A stretch of 64,000 nt of DNA from Coprinellus micaceus (lineage: Eukaryota; Basidiomycota; Agaricomycetes; Agaricales; Psathyrellaceae). The stretch spans positions 2,046,001 to 2,110,000 of the forward strand of contig OX596342.1 of assembly GCA_951394405.1 (NCBI GenBank), in the 5' to 3' direction. Positions 31,586-43,890 of the stretch are shown piece by piece (position 1 is the first letter of the stretch; the number at the start of each line of letters is the position of its first letter). The notes under the pieces are model-generated. The model worked only from the letters and a program-made list of their open reading frames with translations. It searched no databases and was not told where the DNA came from. The position numbers were made by a program, and so were the translations under genes.

Positions 31586-34500
31586 TGAGTATTGGTAGAT
31601 GCTGGGATGGCGTTTCAGAAAGAGGGTGTGAGGGGAAAGATGAAGGGGTGCAATGAGCCCCCCGCCCCATGTGTTTATATAGCGATAATCGGAGATGCAC
31701 CGGCCGAGCAATATCTCACAACCCCTTCTGGTGCCACAGCATCTCCTCTTGGGCGTCAAGCCACAGCCAGATAACTGTGGGGTGAGTAAAGGATAGCTGC
31801 GATGCAGCAAATGAAAGCACTGTATTTATCGAAACTAAATTGAAAAAATCGGTAGCTAACGGAGCTACGGCAGCCTTTCTTGACTCCCCTAGTATTTTTG
31901 AGGATGATCAAGTGATAGTCAGCACACGACATCGTGCAATACATTGGCTCACTCACAAGCCTTCAGCCACTGTCCTCACACTGTCCGCCGTACATTGTAC
32001 CCACATGGGAGGCGCCCCATCACCTCTTTGGCCATGTATACTAGCCCCAACCTCCTCCGCCCTGCTGCTCGGCATGGTGGACGCTGACCCCTGCTCGCAA
32101 CCCTCCGCTTCTACCTGGTCGCCAACTCGTCACCGCTGACTCCACCAGCACCCCGACAATGCTTCCATCACGCGCACCGCCCCCTTCTCCATGCCCATAG
32201 CCGGCAATGCCAACATCAACGACTGCGACCCTTGTGAGTTCTCCACCTCAACATTGGCGTGAATAGGTCTTGAGTGCATGGGCTAGCGTCTTCTTGCTAG
32301 CCGCCAAGACGTGTCAAGGTCCAAGTGAAGGGATTAGAATCCCGATTCATTTTGACGCCACATACTAACCTTGATTGTTCACAGCATTGTACTTGATACC
32401 ATTCAACATCCACCCACCGAAGCGGCGCAATGACCACCAACAGCGCCAGCACCGTGCTTGAGTAGGGAAGGGGGGGAGATCTGTGGAGGAAGGCAGGAGG
32501 TGAGCATAATACTCCCATATCCATATCAAGCACCCAACTCACCTTTCGCCCTCTTCCTCCTCCATCCTCTGTCCAACTTACTGCTGCAATCATTTGGGGC
32601 CCCCTACCGCATCTCTCAACCTCTGGCCTTTACCCAGGGTGTATGTCACAACCGACCATCAAACCCGCATATGGATGTGCATCCTGCACGTCCCATCCTC
32701 CAACGTCACTGGAGATCATCGTTACCACCACACCGTCTTGTACCTCATCCAGGCAACAACGCCTGTTCGAATGTCGCCATTGGGACCCAGTGGTAGGCAT
32801 CGCGATTGTCCACCTTGGATGAGTGCCCTGACTGGCTCTTGCCCTTGCTTAGATGGTGTCAACGGGTTTACTGAACAGTAGGCGGGGCATTACATCCTGC
32901 TAAGATCGTTCTGAAGGTTGGGAGGTGTTGATTAGTTATGCTGGAGGGTGGGTAGGGTGTCGTAGACGTCGCCAAGGGTAATCTCGGATGCAGGAAGCAT
33001 AATCGGAGAGTGTGGAGGGCCGGGGAATGGTGTGGAGGGTCGAGGGAAGGCTAAAAACGCGAAGATGAGTACTGTATATTCATACACCATGGTAATTTGT
33101 GCTCACCTTCATTTATCCCACCAGGTTCCGTGTATTGGAACTTGGCGTCAACGTGTGCCAACACTCAAACCTCGCCTTCTCCCCTCTCTTTCTCGTATGT
33201 TGACTGCCCTTAATTGTCACCCCACTCAACGATCGGGCCGGACAGAGACATGTCTTCTGCGAAGCCAACCTTGACTACAAAAGTCAAGGTGGTCGAAAGG
33301 TGGGTGGGACTTAAGAGGCATTGGTGAGGGTGCCGTAGGGGGCTGGGGGTGGAATTGAGATGCCGGGGAAGCTGGAAGAGGGTGTTGGGGTTCGAGGGGA
33401 GACCTACGAAACATCCAGGTGAGTGGTGTTGATTCACGTATCCTGGGGGGGCTTTTAATTACCTTCGCTCAGCCATCCAGGTGCCGTGAGCGCATTGACA
33501 TGCACTAACACTTGATCCTCACCTTCTCCTTCACCATCCCACATGCTCACTGCCCTTCTTGTTGTCCCCCGCACAAGCTTGCGAGTATGCGAGCCAACCC
33601 ACGAAGCCTGACGACGCGAGGAATGCCTTGCGACAGAACTCCACTACGAAGGGAGCTAGGGCAAGCGTCGACGGCAGTTCCAAAACCCAAGAAGTCGACG
33701 AAGGGTGCAGGCGTTGGGCGGCATGAGGGAGCCAAGGAATGGGGTTGTGAATGGCAATTTAGGGATGGATTGGAGGGTGTGAAGAGGCGTTGTAGGTGTC
33801 GGTGAGAGGGTCATGGGGGGTGTTGCAGATGAAACCAGGGCGTTAGAGGGCGCCGAGGGTCATAAAAAAAGGCTATAATACGTGCCAAAGGTGAGTAACA
33901 TGTTTTTAGATGAACGTGAAGGATCGTGCTTACTTTTGATCGACTAGGCTCAGCACATCGACCTCAACGTGAACAGCCACTTTGAGCACCATTGTCTCCC
34001 TGCTTTTGCTTTCCCCACACACCCCCTACATCCTCTCGATGTCCTCACCACCACCGTCTCCTCTGCGTCACATATGAAGCCCTACAACAAAAATAAGTCA
34101 GTGTTGCTGCTCCGTTCAAAACGAGAAATGGACATACCGTGGGCATGATGTGGGCGGTCGGCGAAGGCGGAACAGAGGCTTGAGGGTGTGCGCAGGGCTA
34201 GGGAGGTCTTGGGGTGTTGGGGTGTAGTTGCTGAGTTAGGTCAGTGTGCTGGGTCTGGTGGGGATGGGAGTGTGTCAATGGTCTGTGAGCGGAGGTTTGC
34301 ATCGAGAGTGGAATATTTTGTACCGATACTGGAGGATAGTAGTGCAGCCATTATCCGACACGGGCCAAACCAATCCGCCAGTCATGTAGGCGCTAGGTGG
34401 TCGGAAAGGTGTGCGTGGTGGTGGTTCAGCAGAGAGATGTGTAAATCCTGATCGGCGTTGGGTCGCCATCAATTGTCAATCATGGGCGTCAATGACGTCA

Positions 34501-34748
34501 GCCCCAGAACAATGCTACCGCCTACTCGTACCTTCCGTTTCTCTATGCACAGTCAATTTCCAAGTAGGAATACAGTTTTTGTATATCAATTACCTACAGT
34601 GCTTTCTTATGTAGCTGTGTTTGGGATCATCCTGTGATAATTGCCATTGACACGATGCTGGCGGACAGCTGCTCACTTGATCTTCCCTTCACTCTTTCCA
34701 ACGTATGGATATGGGGTGTATATGGGATAGTACAAGTACAAAATATAC
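31586..34748. other. Spacer inside the Plavaka-bounded segment, degenerate repeats
   Basis: A TATA-like TTTATATAG at about 31674 may serve the gene starting at 31585. From 31900 to 34500 no gene is supportable. Three blocks (about 33090-33260, 33440-33600 and 33890-34040) share an order of motifs: GCTCACCTTC-like, then a CCAGGT/TAGGCT junction, then CAACGTG/GCATTGACATG and CTTCTCC. They look like diverged tandem copies about 400 bp long. Confidence 0.35.
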
Positions 34749-37700
34749 CTATCCACCGAGAAGTAGGTCACCAAGCCCCATCGTCCGCATCCTCAGAAAG
34801 AAATCTGGGTCTACAACATCCATAACAATATACTGGTCGTTGCACCCTCTCACGCCCCAATCCTTTATCATGAATGAGCTACGGATGATGTATTGGGTAG
34901 AGATAAGCATGGAATCCTTTGCCTCCCGTGACCGAAGCTGCTTGAAGCGCAAATCCTTGCAGCGTTGAACATTAGTGCGATACCCAGGGCCATGGCGGAC
35001 TGGGAGATCAAACGGGATGATGAGGGCATACTGCAATTTCTTCTTGTCATACTCGAGGTTGAAAACGGTGACTATGTGGGCAATCATGTACTTGCCATTG
35101 GTGGCCTGTATCAGGGCACATTCGTACCGCGAACAGCCAAAGAACGATGGGTTGAACCTGATAAAGTCGGTGGCAACCTGGGAGTCTTCAAGCGAGACAT
35201 AGTTGACCTTCAGGAATCGATACATTGTTACCTGGTAGTTTAAAATGAGTAGTGCGCATGAAAGAAGATTAGAGGCACACCTTCAGATCATCTACCAAAT
35301 GAGCTGGCCGGGAAAGCTCCAAATCATGTGTGATTCGTGCTCTCAGTTTCGACCGAAGGCCCGTGAAGGCATCACAGTATTCCGGGCTTATGAGACGAGC
35401 CAGATTGGATAGGAGGACGCCCGTTGTTGGTGCTCCAGGTTTTACCCAAGCTGCCCCGTCATCAACAGTCATGTCCGTAGACGAGCCAGCATCATCGGCG
35501 CCAACACTAAAGTCTACTGGGGGTTGAGCGATGGAGGGAGTACCATCAGCGGGGGTCAAACATTGCTTTTCCTGCTCAGCAAGCTCGGCGAGTTCTTTGT
35601 CGTAGATGTCTATAAGGTTTTGAATGATCATAGCCGCAATCTCGTAGCTGGTAAAGCGGGAGAGCTGAATATAGATATTGACTGTCAGACATTGGTCTTG
35701 TGCAAACCGTCGAAACTACGTACGATTTTTTCGAGGTCCTTGAAATTTGAAAGTAGCCAAACAATCTTGGGCTTCCAGTGCATCTTCTCGAAGCCTTTGG
35801 TTCCCATATTAGCCGTAACACCCATCTCCTCAATGTTATCAAAGACATGGGCATGCGAGTGGGCTTTGGGGAAGTCCCATTTCTTATCAGGCCAGATGGT
35901 GACATATATCTGTGGCCAGGGATGGATCAGTAGAGATGCATGGAGAGTAACAAGTAAATGGTTGATATCATACCTTTCTCTCTGCGTCAAAGCGCTGAAG
36001 CTCTGCCCGGCCCATCCGTAGAGTTGTTGATGTGTGGGTTAGGAGCCCAGTCCAAAGGTCCAACTCAAGGTGACTTCGAGTTAGAAGCAGCCATTGGTAG
36101 CCCCGTTCATTGTCACGCGGATTGAATACATTGTGAGAGGCGAAGAGGATCACCTGTTCAAACCAATATGTCAGGGTTGAAGCGTAGGTAGGATAAATGA
36201 AACCCTACCTTTGAAAGATCCTCATATTTACGTCCATCACTGAATTCACGGAGCTCTGCAATATGTGTGAAGTGTGTCAGGTCTCGCCAACGGGGAAGGG
36301 CAGCGAGGCTAATAATGTAGAAGCTGAGTCGGGAGATGCGCCAGGGCAGACAAGCTAACACCTAACGCACCGGCTCTCAACCATGGAGGTCACCTTTCGC
36401 TTGGCGATGACAAGGATGTCCAGAAACTGCTGGAGGAGATGCTTTCGGAAGAGACCGCTATGGTATGCATGCAAGCGGTCAAATCCTAGGCTTCCATATG
36501 GCCCGTCATAGGTGAAACCCCAAAAAGCATTCTGTAGGCCATAAAGTCAACCCTTGTCTCCGTTTCACACAGAACCCCAACCCCAGTGGCACATACCTCA
36601 ACAAACCTCAAACTGACTGATTTGAGCTTGGCCTCCCAATCTCCAACAAGCTCACAGGCCATTGCTTCCTCATAGACAGATTTCATGTCTGCAGCAGTCC
36701 TGATCGCGAATGTCTTGTCCAACCCAGGGAGTTCGTGACTGGGGATGAGGCAGATAGGACATGGGAAGTCACTCCCCATGCCGCAGACAGCCGTCATGAC
36801 ACACCTGCCTATGATCAGCCCAGGCAATATGTAAACAACGGTGAAAAGCACTCACTGCTCCTCGAAGTCTGCGGAAATGATCAAGATGATAGGATAAAGC
36901 AGACGCAGGACGCCATCTGCATCAACGAACGGAGTACCTGCAATTTCAAGCAGTGATTCAAGGATTTTCCGAACCGAGGCATGCCATACGATTCGCTTGA
37001 AGTCAACGAAAGCCTTCTTGCCGGACTTGTCACTATCCTCTGGTACCTAAAGTGCCAGGGATGTCAGGAACGGCTGCGCAGGGTGCATGCGACTGCTGAC
37101 GCACAATAGGGAGCCAGCCAACCATGCAGCCACCACCGAGGCCTTCACCATTTCAGATATGGGCGGGGAGGTTTGTGCACCGAACATATACTGGGTAGCC
37201 TTTCTTGGTACCCATCGAGGAAAGCTTTGTTTTATCGGCATAGAAGATGATGGCAAATGGGGCACCGTTGATTGGGAGTTTGCTCTATGGATGGAAAGCC
37301 AAAATGAGGCGAGGGGAATGTCGTACGGGAAAGCCTCACTGACCTGTACCCTCCACCACAGGTTGGCAGTCCATGGCTCATTGATGAAACACTCAAACTC
37401 CTCGCCGTTGTGTTGGAAGAGGCGCTCCGCATCGAAGCGCATTTCCTTTGACAGCTCTTTGTCCCCCAAGAGCTCCAAAACCCAATCCTTCATATTGACC
37501 TGCCAGATAGGAAACTTGATTGTCTGTCCCTTGTACTCCGCTTCAACTTCGTCCTCCTTGAGCTATGTAGATGCATAGTTAGTGAGATCAGTTCAACGAT
37601 TGAAGTTATGAAAGGTGTACCGCTTTCCCATGGACCTTCTGGCTGATTCCCAGATTTGAGATATGTGCTGGCCGTCCTTAAAGGTAAAGTCTGTCGGGTT

Positions 37701-38516
37701 CTTGATAATTTTTCGAACAATCTTGACGAAAGCATCAAGGTGCGGTGCCTTGAGGTGAGCGGATTGCATGAGCTCGGCAAACTCGAAATCGAGCCGGGTT
37801 TCAAATGGCAACCACGGTGGTCGAGCCATCCGTGGGGATGTGCTGCTTGTTGCCGTTTGGGATGGACATTTTGGAGGTGCAGAGGTGTAGTTGTCATAGG
37901 TGAAGTACCGTGTCTGATTTCCCGCCGCATTGTCAGGATGAGGTTCGACCTTGATATCGTCAAGCTCCGGCTCACGACCCAGCTGCAAACGCGCCTCGTC
38001 GTCCTCGTTGAGTGGAGCAGGTGATTCTGCGGGTGAGAAGTTGCCCTTGGGAGTTGCTGGGACAGGTGTGGGTGGGCTCGAGACAAAGATTGGATCTGCC
38101 TCTGGGAACTCTGGGGAAAGGCGGTGCAGATGATTGTCTATAGATAGGAAGGTCAGCTCTCGAGGTGGGGGCATTAATGGCACACGATTTCCATACTCAA
38201 TTCGTGGTGGGTTGGTCTCGGCTGTGGAAGAACCAGTGGTGCTGGTTCGGGCTGTGCCAGGGAAGCCGCTGAGGGATTGACACCCATCGAGCCTGTGTAA
38301 ACGCGGATATGAGTCGGCGAGAATTTTACTGGCAAGTCGGGACATACCCAAGAGATGTTCAGCTGCGGAGGAGGAGGAAGCCCACGGCGCCACCACCAAT
38401 GGCGTACATCTCGAGGATCCAATGTGTTTGCTCATTCCACTGTTGCCAATGACTTTCTTGCAACGTGGACATGGCGAAGACAGGCCCTTCAGCTCTTTCT
38501 GTCCTGAACGAGGCAT
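34749..38516 (-). pseudogene. Plavaka-type transposase gene, about a dozen exons
   Basis: Starting at ATG 38516, MPRSGQKELKGLSSPCPRC and an HxxxxxC complete an N-terminal zinc finger. A disordered linker follows, then the conserved order of the family: DFEFAELM, DFTFKDGQHISQIWE, MKDWVLELLGD, FNEPW-like FINEPWTANLWWRVQ, AIIFYADKTKLSSMG, GWLPIV, ISADFEEQ, FPCPICLIP, GFDRLHAYHSGLF, LPRWRDLTHF, WDFPKAHSHAHVFDNI, and a C-terminal domain ending at 34749. Exons include 36153-35974, 35909-35724, 35664-35281 and 35231-34749. A TGA (37155-37153) lies in PAHI-stop-NGEGLGGG, where the family has Arg. The best splice sites between exons 1 and 2 (38516-37621, 37562 on) do not keep phase, a possible second lesion. 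Confidence 0.8.
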
Positions 38517-38819
38517 GATGGTCAGCCAAAGGACATCCGGATATTGAAAATATGGGTGGTAACACGTAGAAAGCGAGAAACCTATGCTACGATTATCGAC
38601 GGTGATACCCGGGGCTTATAGCCGGCCTTGCAGGCCCCAGCACACCTTGGAGACCAGCCAACCACCAAGCAAGGGTGCATCGCCGGTCATCCGGATACCC
38701 TTATCCTTACAGGGCAGGACAGTACCATATAGGGTAACTTGTACGGCGTTCCGGTGATCTTATAGGACGGCTAGCCTTGCAAGGCGCTTTTGATTTTTCC
38801 GACACACATCGTTGATGTG

Positions 38820-40616
38820 CGTACCCCTTCCCCTTCCCTCCTAGGGTTTGTGTGCTAATACACAGAGCTGGCTGTAGCCTTCGACGGTGGAATACATTCA
38901 AGGTGGCAATTGTGGACCAGAGCTCATTCATCATGACCACAAGTCTGGTGCTGGCGTGCCTTCCCTTTCACCAACGACATCGTCAGACGCCGTTGGGGAA
39001 CGAAGCCCAGGAACCTGTCAATGCCGAATCCCCTGCATCACCCTTTGGTTCAAGCCCGAGTGGTGGTGGACCCTTCGGTCGACGGCGATCGCGCAGTACC
39101 ACGCTCTTGGATTGCTGTACTTGATTATGCAGCGGGATAGAATAGTGGTGACAAAGATGATCTAGTAGTCTGGAGGTGGCAGGTTGGATGCAGGCACGAT
39201 GTTGAAGAACACAATAGCGTTGTGCATCTGTCGAAGGTTCCCAAGCAAGTACTGGTTTCCTCTTCGCTCTGGCTTTACCTCATCATGATCTTGCAGTGTC
39301 CAACGCCAGATTATCGAGCTATTGGAAGGCTAGCTGTGCCATAAGAGCGATATGGTCAAACTTTGAAGCTACCTGTGTCATTCGCGAATCGAAATGTGTC
39401 CAGCCCCACAGTTGACCAAATGTATCACCATCATCCAGCTCTCTCTCTCCTCATCCACCTCATCCAAGCCTGCCCTCAAGTTTGTGGCTACTGGAACCTT
39501 CACCGCCCTCACCTCAGCCTATTACCTCTCAAAATGTCGACCTCGAGGCCCTCACCGCCAACATCTGCTCTCGTCTACCTTTGGAAATCGCTCTTGGTAC
39601 CATTGTAACCACTTTGACAACCAACATGCCAGCCACCGCCTCATCTATGCCTTCATTTGTAGGCGGAGTAAGGTCGATTATATAGACCGCTTCGGTGTTG
39701 AGACTGGCCTCAACTTGCCATGCCTTCGCACACTTGTAAGAACCAAGTCATGTCTTTGATTTGACCGTAGTCCGGCGGGTGCTTAATGTTGCGACAATTC
39801 TGCACTCGGTGCAACAGAGGCGCCAAATTTGTTGTTGATTGTCAAGCTCAACAGCATTCCCATCATACCATCGCTCCTATTTGCGACTGCGATCACACGG
39901 GACAGCTTCATGGCTGATGGGATGAAATTTCACATCCATGGGACGACACCCGGTTCTCTGTGCAACTCGACTGAGCGCTCACCAAGCACGGCTGAGGTGG
40001 GTGGAAGTTTGTCCTTGCCAAAGATCATGCCCTCTCTCCAGCTTCATCCTGCACGTCCACCACTCCCTCAGACATACCTCCAAACGCGCCACGAAGCACA
40101 TTCGATGGTACACGTACCTTCAAGCAAGCCCACTTCAGTCTTCAGTAGGGTCGCTTTTTGTGGACCTCGCACATATATGTTTCTTATTCTCATATCCATA
40201 TAGCCTACTACCAGTAGCAACGGCGTACTTTCAATCCCTTGAGCTTGGGTTCTCGTACACCTCTACTAGGGAAGGGGGTCGCACAGGCCTACAATTTGGC
40301 CGTATGCCATTGGGTTCTCCCCAGTCTCGAAGGCTTCCTTCAACTGTTCTACCCTTCTCCGCGCCTCGGTAAGTGCTCTCCAATACTTTATCTTCACATA
40401 ATGACATCACCATGACACATGCCCTATGACTTAGCGGACTCCCTGATGGAACATCAATTATGGCAAGCGGGGCCCAGCTGGCTCCCACTAGAGCTGAGTC
40501 CGCTGATAAGCTCTTGGGAAAGCATGACTGATAACCCAGCTGGGTGGTCAATCCCATCATATGTTATGGCTCAGCTGATTCTCGGGCTCCGGGCTTAGCC
40601 CTTGCCTCTCGGATCC
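38820..40616. other. Coding remnants, no intact gene
   Basis: Plus-strand stretches such as NVDLEALTANICSRLPLEIA (39535 on) and the 39829-40372 region look protein-like, but frames change every 50-100 codons and no start or splice path emerges. Probably an old pseudogene. Confidence 0.3.
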
Positions 40617-41701
40617 AGTACTTCACACTCCCCCACTTGTCCAATTGGACTCCATTGGGGTCCAGCCACCCCATTGGGTATCCAGCCTGGGGGGGCTGGA
40701 GTCCAGTGGAGTCCAGTGGATATTCAACCAACCCCAACCAAGTCCAGCCCACCCCAGCCCACTCCAACCAGATCCAACCAGCTATGCCCAGACTCCAGGC
40801 AAAAATCTTTGGTAGTAATTGGACTCCCACTAGACTCCAATTGGACCCCAATGAGACCCCAGCCAGATCCGTCTTCTATGAAACTAGAGACTGTGGAAAA
40901 ACCTGATTCACACCAGTCTACACAGCCACATGATACATCACATGAATTCTAATGTGATCTGAATTCAAAACTTGATGTATTCCACCTGTAGTTCTGGTTA
41001 TAACAAACTGTGATTTAAAATAGAGATTAATTTTTTATCTTTCCCACAGTTGTCACCAGCTATCACAATACTCATATCAGACACCCTGAATGCAAATCTA
41101 GTAACTGAATCAAAGGGACACCAGTCTTTTGATTTTGGATCAACATATGCATGACATCATATCTCATAAACAGGTAAGATATGAATTTTTTCAGTATTTT
41201 TTGCGATTTTTTCCAGAATTAATGTGTCCAAATAAGGTCACATGTCAAATTTGTCATGATATTTATGATGTCATACTTCCTAAACAAGAATGATGGGAAT
41301 ATCTTCAGTATTTTTCCCGATTTTTACGGAATTAATGTGACAGAATGATATCATATGTCAAAATAGCACAGCCACACTTTCCCATACCCACGCTTTTGCT
41401 CAGCCCAGGCATGGGTCCCCACCAGGACTCCATTGGAGTCCAATGACATTTTGTCTAATGGACCCCAAATGGTAAACCCAATGGTGTCTCTTGGGTCTAG
41501 GGTGGGGAAAACACCTTTTTGGGTCCAGTTGGAGTCCAATGTGTGAATTTTGGGTGATAGATTGGGGTTGGTTGGGGTGGGCTAGGCCCAATGGGATAGA
41601 ATTTGGGTGGCAAGATACCCAATGACCCCAATTGGACTCCAATGGACCCCATTGGATATCCAATGGAGTCCAATTGGGAAAGTGGGGCACAGTAAAGTAC
41701 T
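40617..41701. mobile_element. ~1.1-kb non-autonomous element with GGACTCCA repeats
   Basis: The ends are inverted copies: AGTACTTCACACTCCCCCAC then TCCAATTGGACTCCATTGG on the left, and the reverse complement of AGTACTTTACTGTGCCCCAC then CCCAATTGGACTCCATTGG on the right. About 250-300 bp at each end is filled with TGGACTCCA/TGGAGTCCA motifs, while the middle (40900-41340) is A/T-rich and non-coding. AGTACT sits at both outer edges; being a palindrome, it could be TIR or TSD. Confidence 0.7.
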
Positions 41702-41786
41702 CCCATTCAATAGATCACGGCAAAAATGTATTGTAATGGTTGTGGTGGTTATGGTAGCACTGGCACTAATATGAATTGACAGCATC

Positions 41787-43245
41787 CTATTGATTACCTG
41801 GTTCCCTTGCAGTGCTTGGTCCGACCTGCTTGTTAGAATTGAGGGCCCTCAGCGCAGCGCGTTTCGCCTTCATCTTGGAAAGCACGCTATTCGTAGGTAT
41901 GACGCGGGTGATGTTGGAAAAGGAAGGGAATATTTGCCGATTCCACCAAGCCATGAGGTCCTTGACCTCGTCCTGTTCCTCGGGATCTTCAAAGAGTTCC
42001 AACAGGGAGGTATAAAACATTTCTGAATCCGTCTCCTTATCGGTGCGACAGAATATACTGGCAGACAATAGCCTGAATTGAACCTAGGGAGGCGAGTCAT
42101 CAGGGATTCCTGTCTGAGAGTGCGAGATAACATACCTGCGTCGCTACATAGGCAATGGAAGCCAGGGTAACGCTGGTCATGCCGTGCAGACGGGCGTTAC
42201 CTGATCGAGTCGCCCTGGGATTGTTGTCGACTGAGCTAGGGGATGTGAATATATGCTTGTATCCCTACACGACGGCGTCAGATAGTGGGTCAAGGGAAGA
42301 TAGCAGTAAACTTACGCAGACGAGAAGCTTACTCCTGCAGAACCCTCTCCATGGCTCTTCAGGATCGTACGACTCCCCACGGTAGAGAAAGATCGACCAG
42401 TGATTTCCAGGGACCGCCAAAGACTTGTTCTTGAGCTGGTTCTTGATCCTGTTTGGTTTACAATTAGTCATCTTCCACATCGAACGCATCATTGAGGATG
42501 GAATGGAGGACTCACTCGGCATTGTTCCAGTCAAGTCCAGCTGGACACAGCAGAAAGCCAGTTCTCTTGTGGTTGAACCCTCTGTCAATCTTTGTGTTCT
42601 GCGCAAGGGGAGGCCGCAAGGGCTCAGCTTCGGATGGGACGATCCAATCGATAACAGCGCCTTTGATGCTCTTCGTGTCGTCGGAACGTGTGCTCGAGGT
42701 CCCTTTCTGAAGCTAATGACAACATATAAGTAACCGCTTAAAAGAGGCAGTGAGAACGCACCAATGTCGCGATGTCAACCACATCATTTGCGTCACAAGA
42801 CTCGGAATATAGTCGCTGCTCTAAATGGGGCACCATCTTTAAGAGCTTGTCGAAGACTCTCGCCTCGCGGCGCTCCCTGAGAATTGTACAGCAATAAGGA
42901 GAGAAAGGTAGAGAAAGACATACTGCTGGGTTTTGGAAGGCTCGTCTTTGTCCAAGTTAAGCCCAGTGAGGAGCAGAGCGTGCATGTTCGCGAAGGCAAA
43001 TACTGTCCGCCCAAAGTGCCTTCTGTGGTGCACCAGTGGATCGGCGGCAGCACTGGGGTTGAAGGGCTTGGGATATGAGGGACATAGAAAGTGGGTTGCT
43101 ATGAGGTAAATACTCATGGGCGTTTCCTTGGACCAAGCTCCAACACACTCCCAGTGTGTGGCCGCTTCTGGCCGGTCGCTGATCCACCAACTGTCCCATA
43201 TCTGGGACGCTTAGGACTTGGAGTTTCGTCTGAGTGTGCCGACAT
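41787..43245 (-). CDS. DUF6698-like protein, seven exons, non-canonical first donor
   Basis: Exons 43245-43118, 43052-42924, 42876-42762, 42712-42516, 42448-42316, 42264-42136 and 42083-41787 join in phase (375 aa). Family landmarks: HHRRHFGRTVFAFANMHAL, LQKGTSSTRSDD, RGFNHKRTGFLLCPAGLDWN, VPGNHWSIFLYRGESYDPEE, HIFTSPSSVDNNPRATRSGN, LHGMTSVTLASIAYV, AWWNRQIFP. Three exon lengths (115, 133 and 129 nt) equal those of the paralogue at 15182-16706. The first intron starts CGCCC|ATGAGT instead of GTGAGT; skipping the splice gives a stop at once. So the gene either uses a rare AT-AG intron or is silenced. Function unknown; the N-terminus is basic and may be nuclear. Confidence 0.75.
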
Positions 43246-43890
43246 TATGCGTGATTTTGAGGGTGGAGGCTGGTAGGTTTCTGTAGATGTAGGATGAGAA
43301 GATGGTGGAAGAGGGATGAGGGAGGGTGGGAAGCCGTGAAACAAGCGTCACTCTATATGAAAGAAGTTGGGATATGCCGTATATATTAGGAAGGAGATCT
43401 CTGATCAAATCTGGGTGACTTACGCCCATAGTCGCCCATACTCCTACATCGGTATCGTCAGATTCAGGGGTTGCATACGTCGGGCATTTTCCACTAGACT
43501 TAAAGTACATTCTCCGGAGTGAGGTTGAGGTTCCTTACGAACCCCAGTATATAGTGGTTATTCGTGAAAACTCGTGTAGCCGCACCTCAACCCAACTCGC
43601 CTGGGGTGTGGTACCCGAATCCTTTGGTCGCGGTATTTATTACTGCCTTGAGCGTCATCAAAGTATCTTCGCCCTATCCAGGGTCATTTTCTGAGCCAAC
43701 ATATTGAGATTGGTCACAAAGTGAGCAACACATATATTTATCTAAGACCATAACAGTTACAACAAGATTCCGAAGAGGAGAGGGAGGGACTTGAAGGTGT
43801 GTCGACGAGAGGAGGCTGGATTGGGTCACTGCAAGGGAGGTATTTAGAACATCTACTCTACAGCTGAGCCTCATATACGTACCTTGAGTA
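43246..43890. other. Promoter-side and intergenic region
   Basis: This holds the upstream region of the DUF6698-like gene and the 3' side of the next gene, which lies in the same orientation. No coding exon or clear core promoter was recognised. Confidence 0.3.

Larger units (their letters stand above)
26949..38812. mobile_element. Putative 11.9-kb Plavaka-type element with cargo
   Basis: The left end reads TGTCGGAAAAGCGCC...TAGCCCTATAAGG. The reverse complement of the right end reads TGTCGGAAAAATC...GCGCC, then TAGCC and CCTATAAG. Both ends carry clusters of CCTTGCAAGG/CTTATAAGG-type motifs over about 250 bp. Between them all supportable genes lie on the minus strand: a coiled-coil ORF, a 758-codon gene and the Plavaka transposase gene. 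Boundaries are approximate because the outermost bases and a short TSD could not be fixed. The two ends may belong to different copies of one family. Confidence 0.5.
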
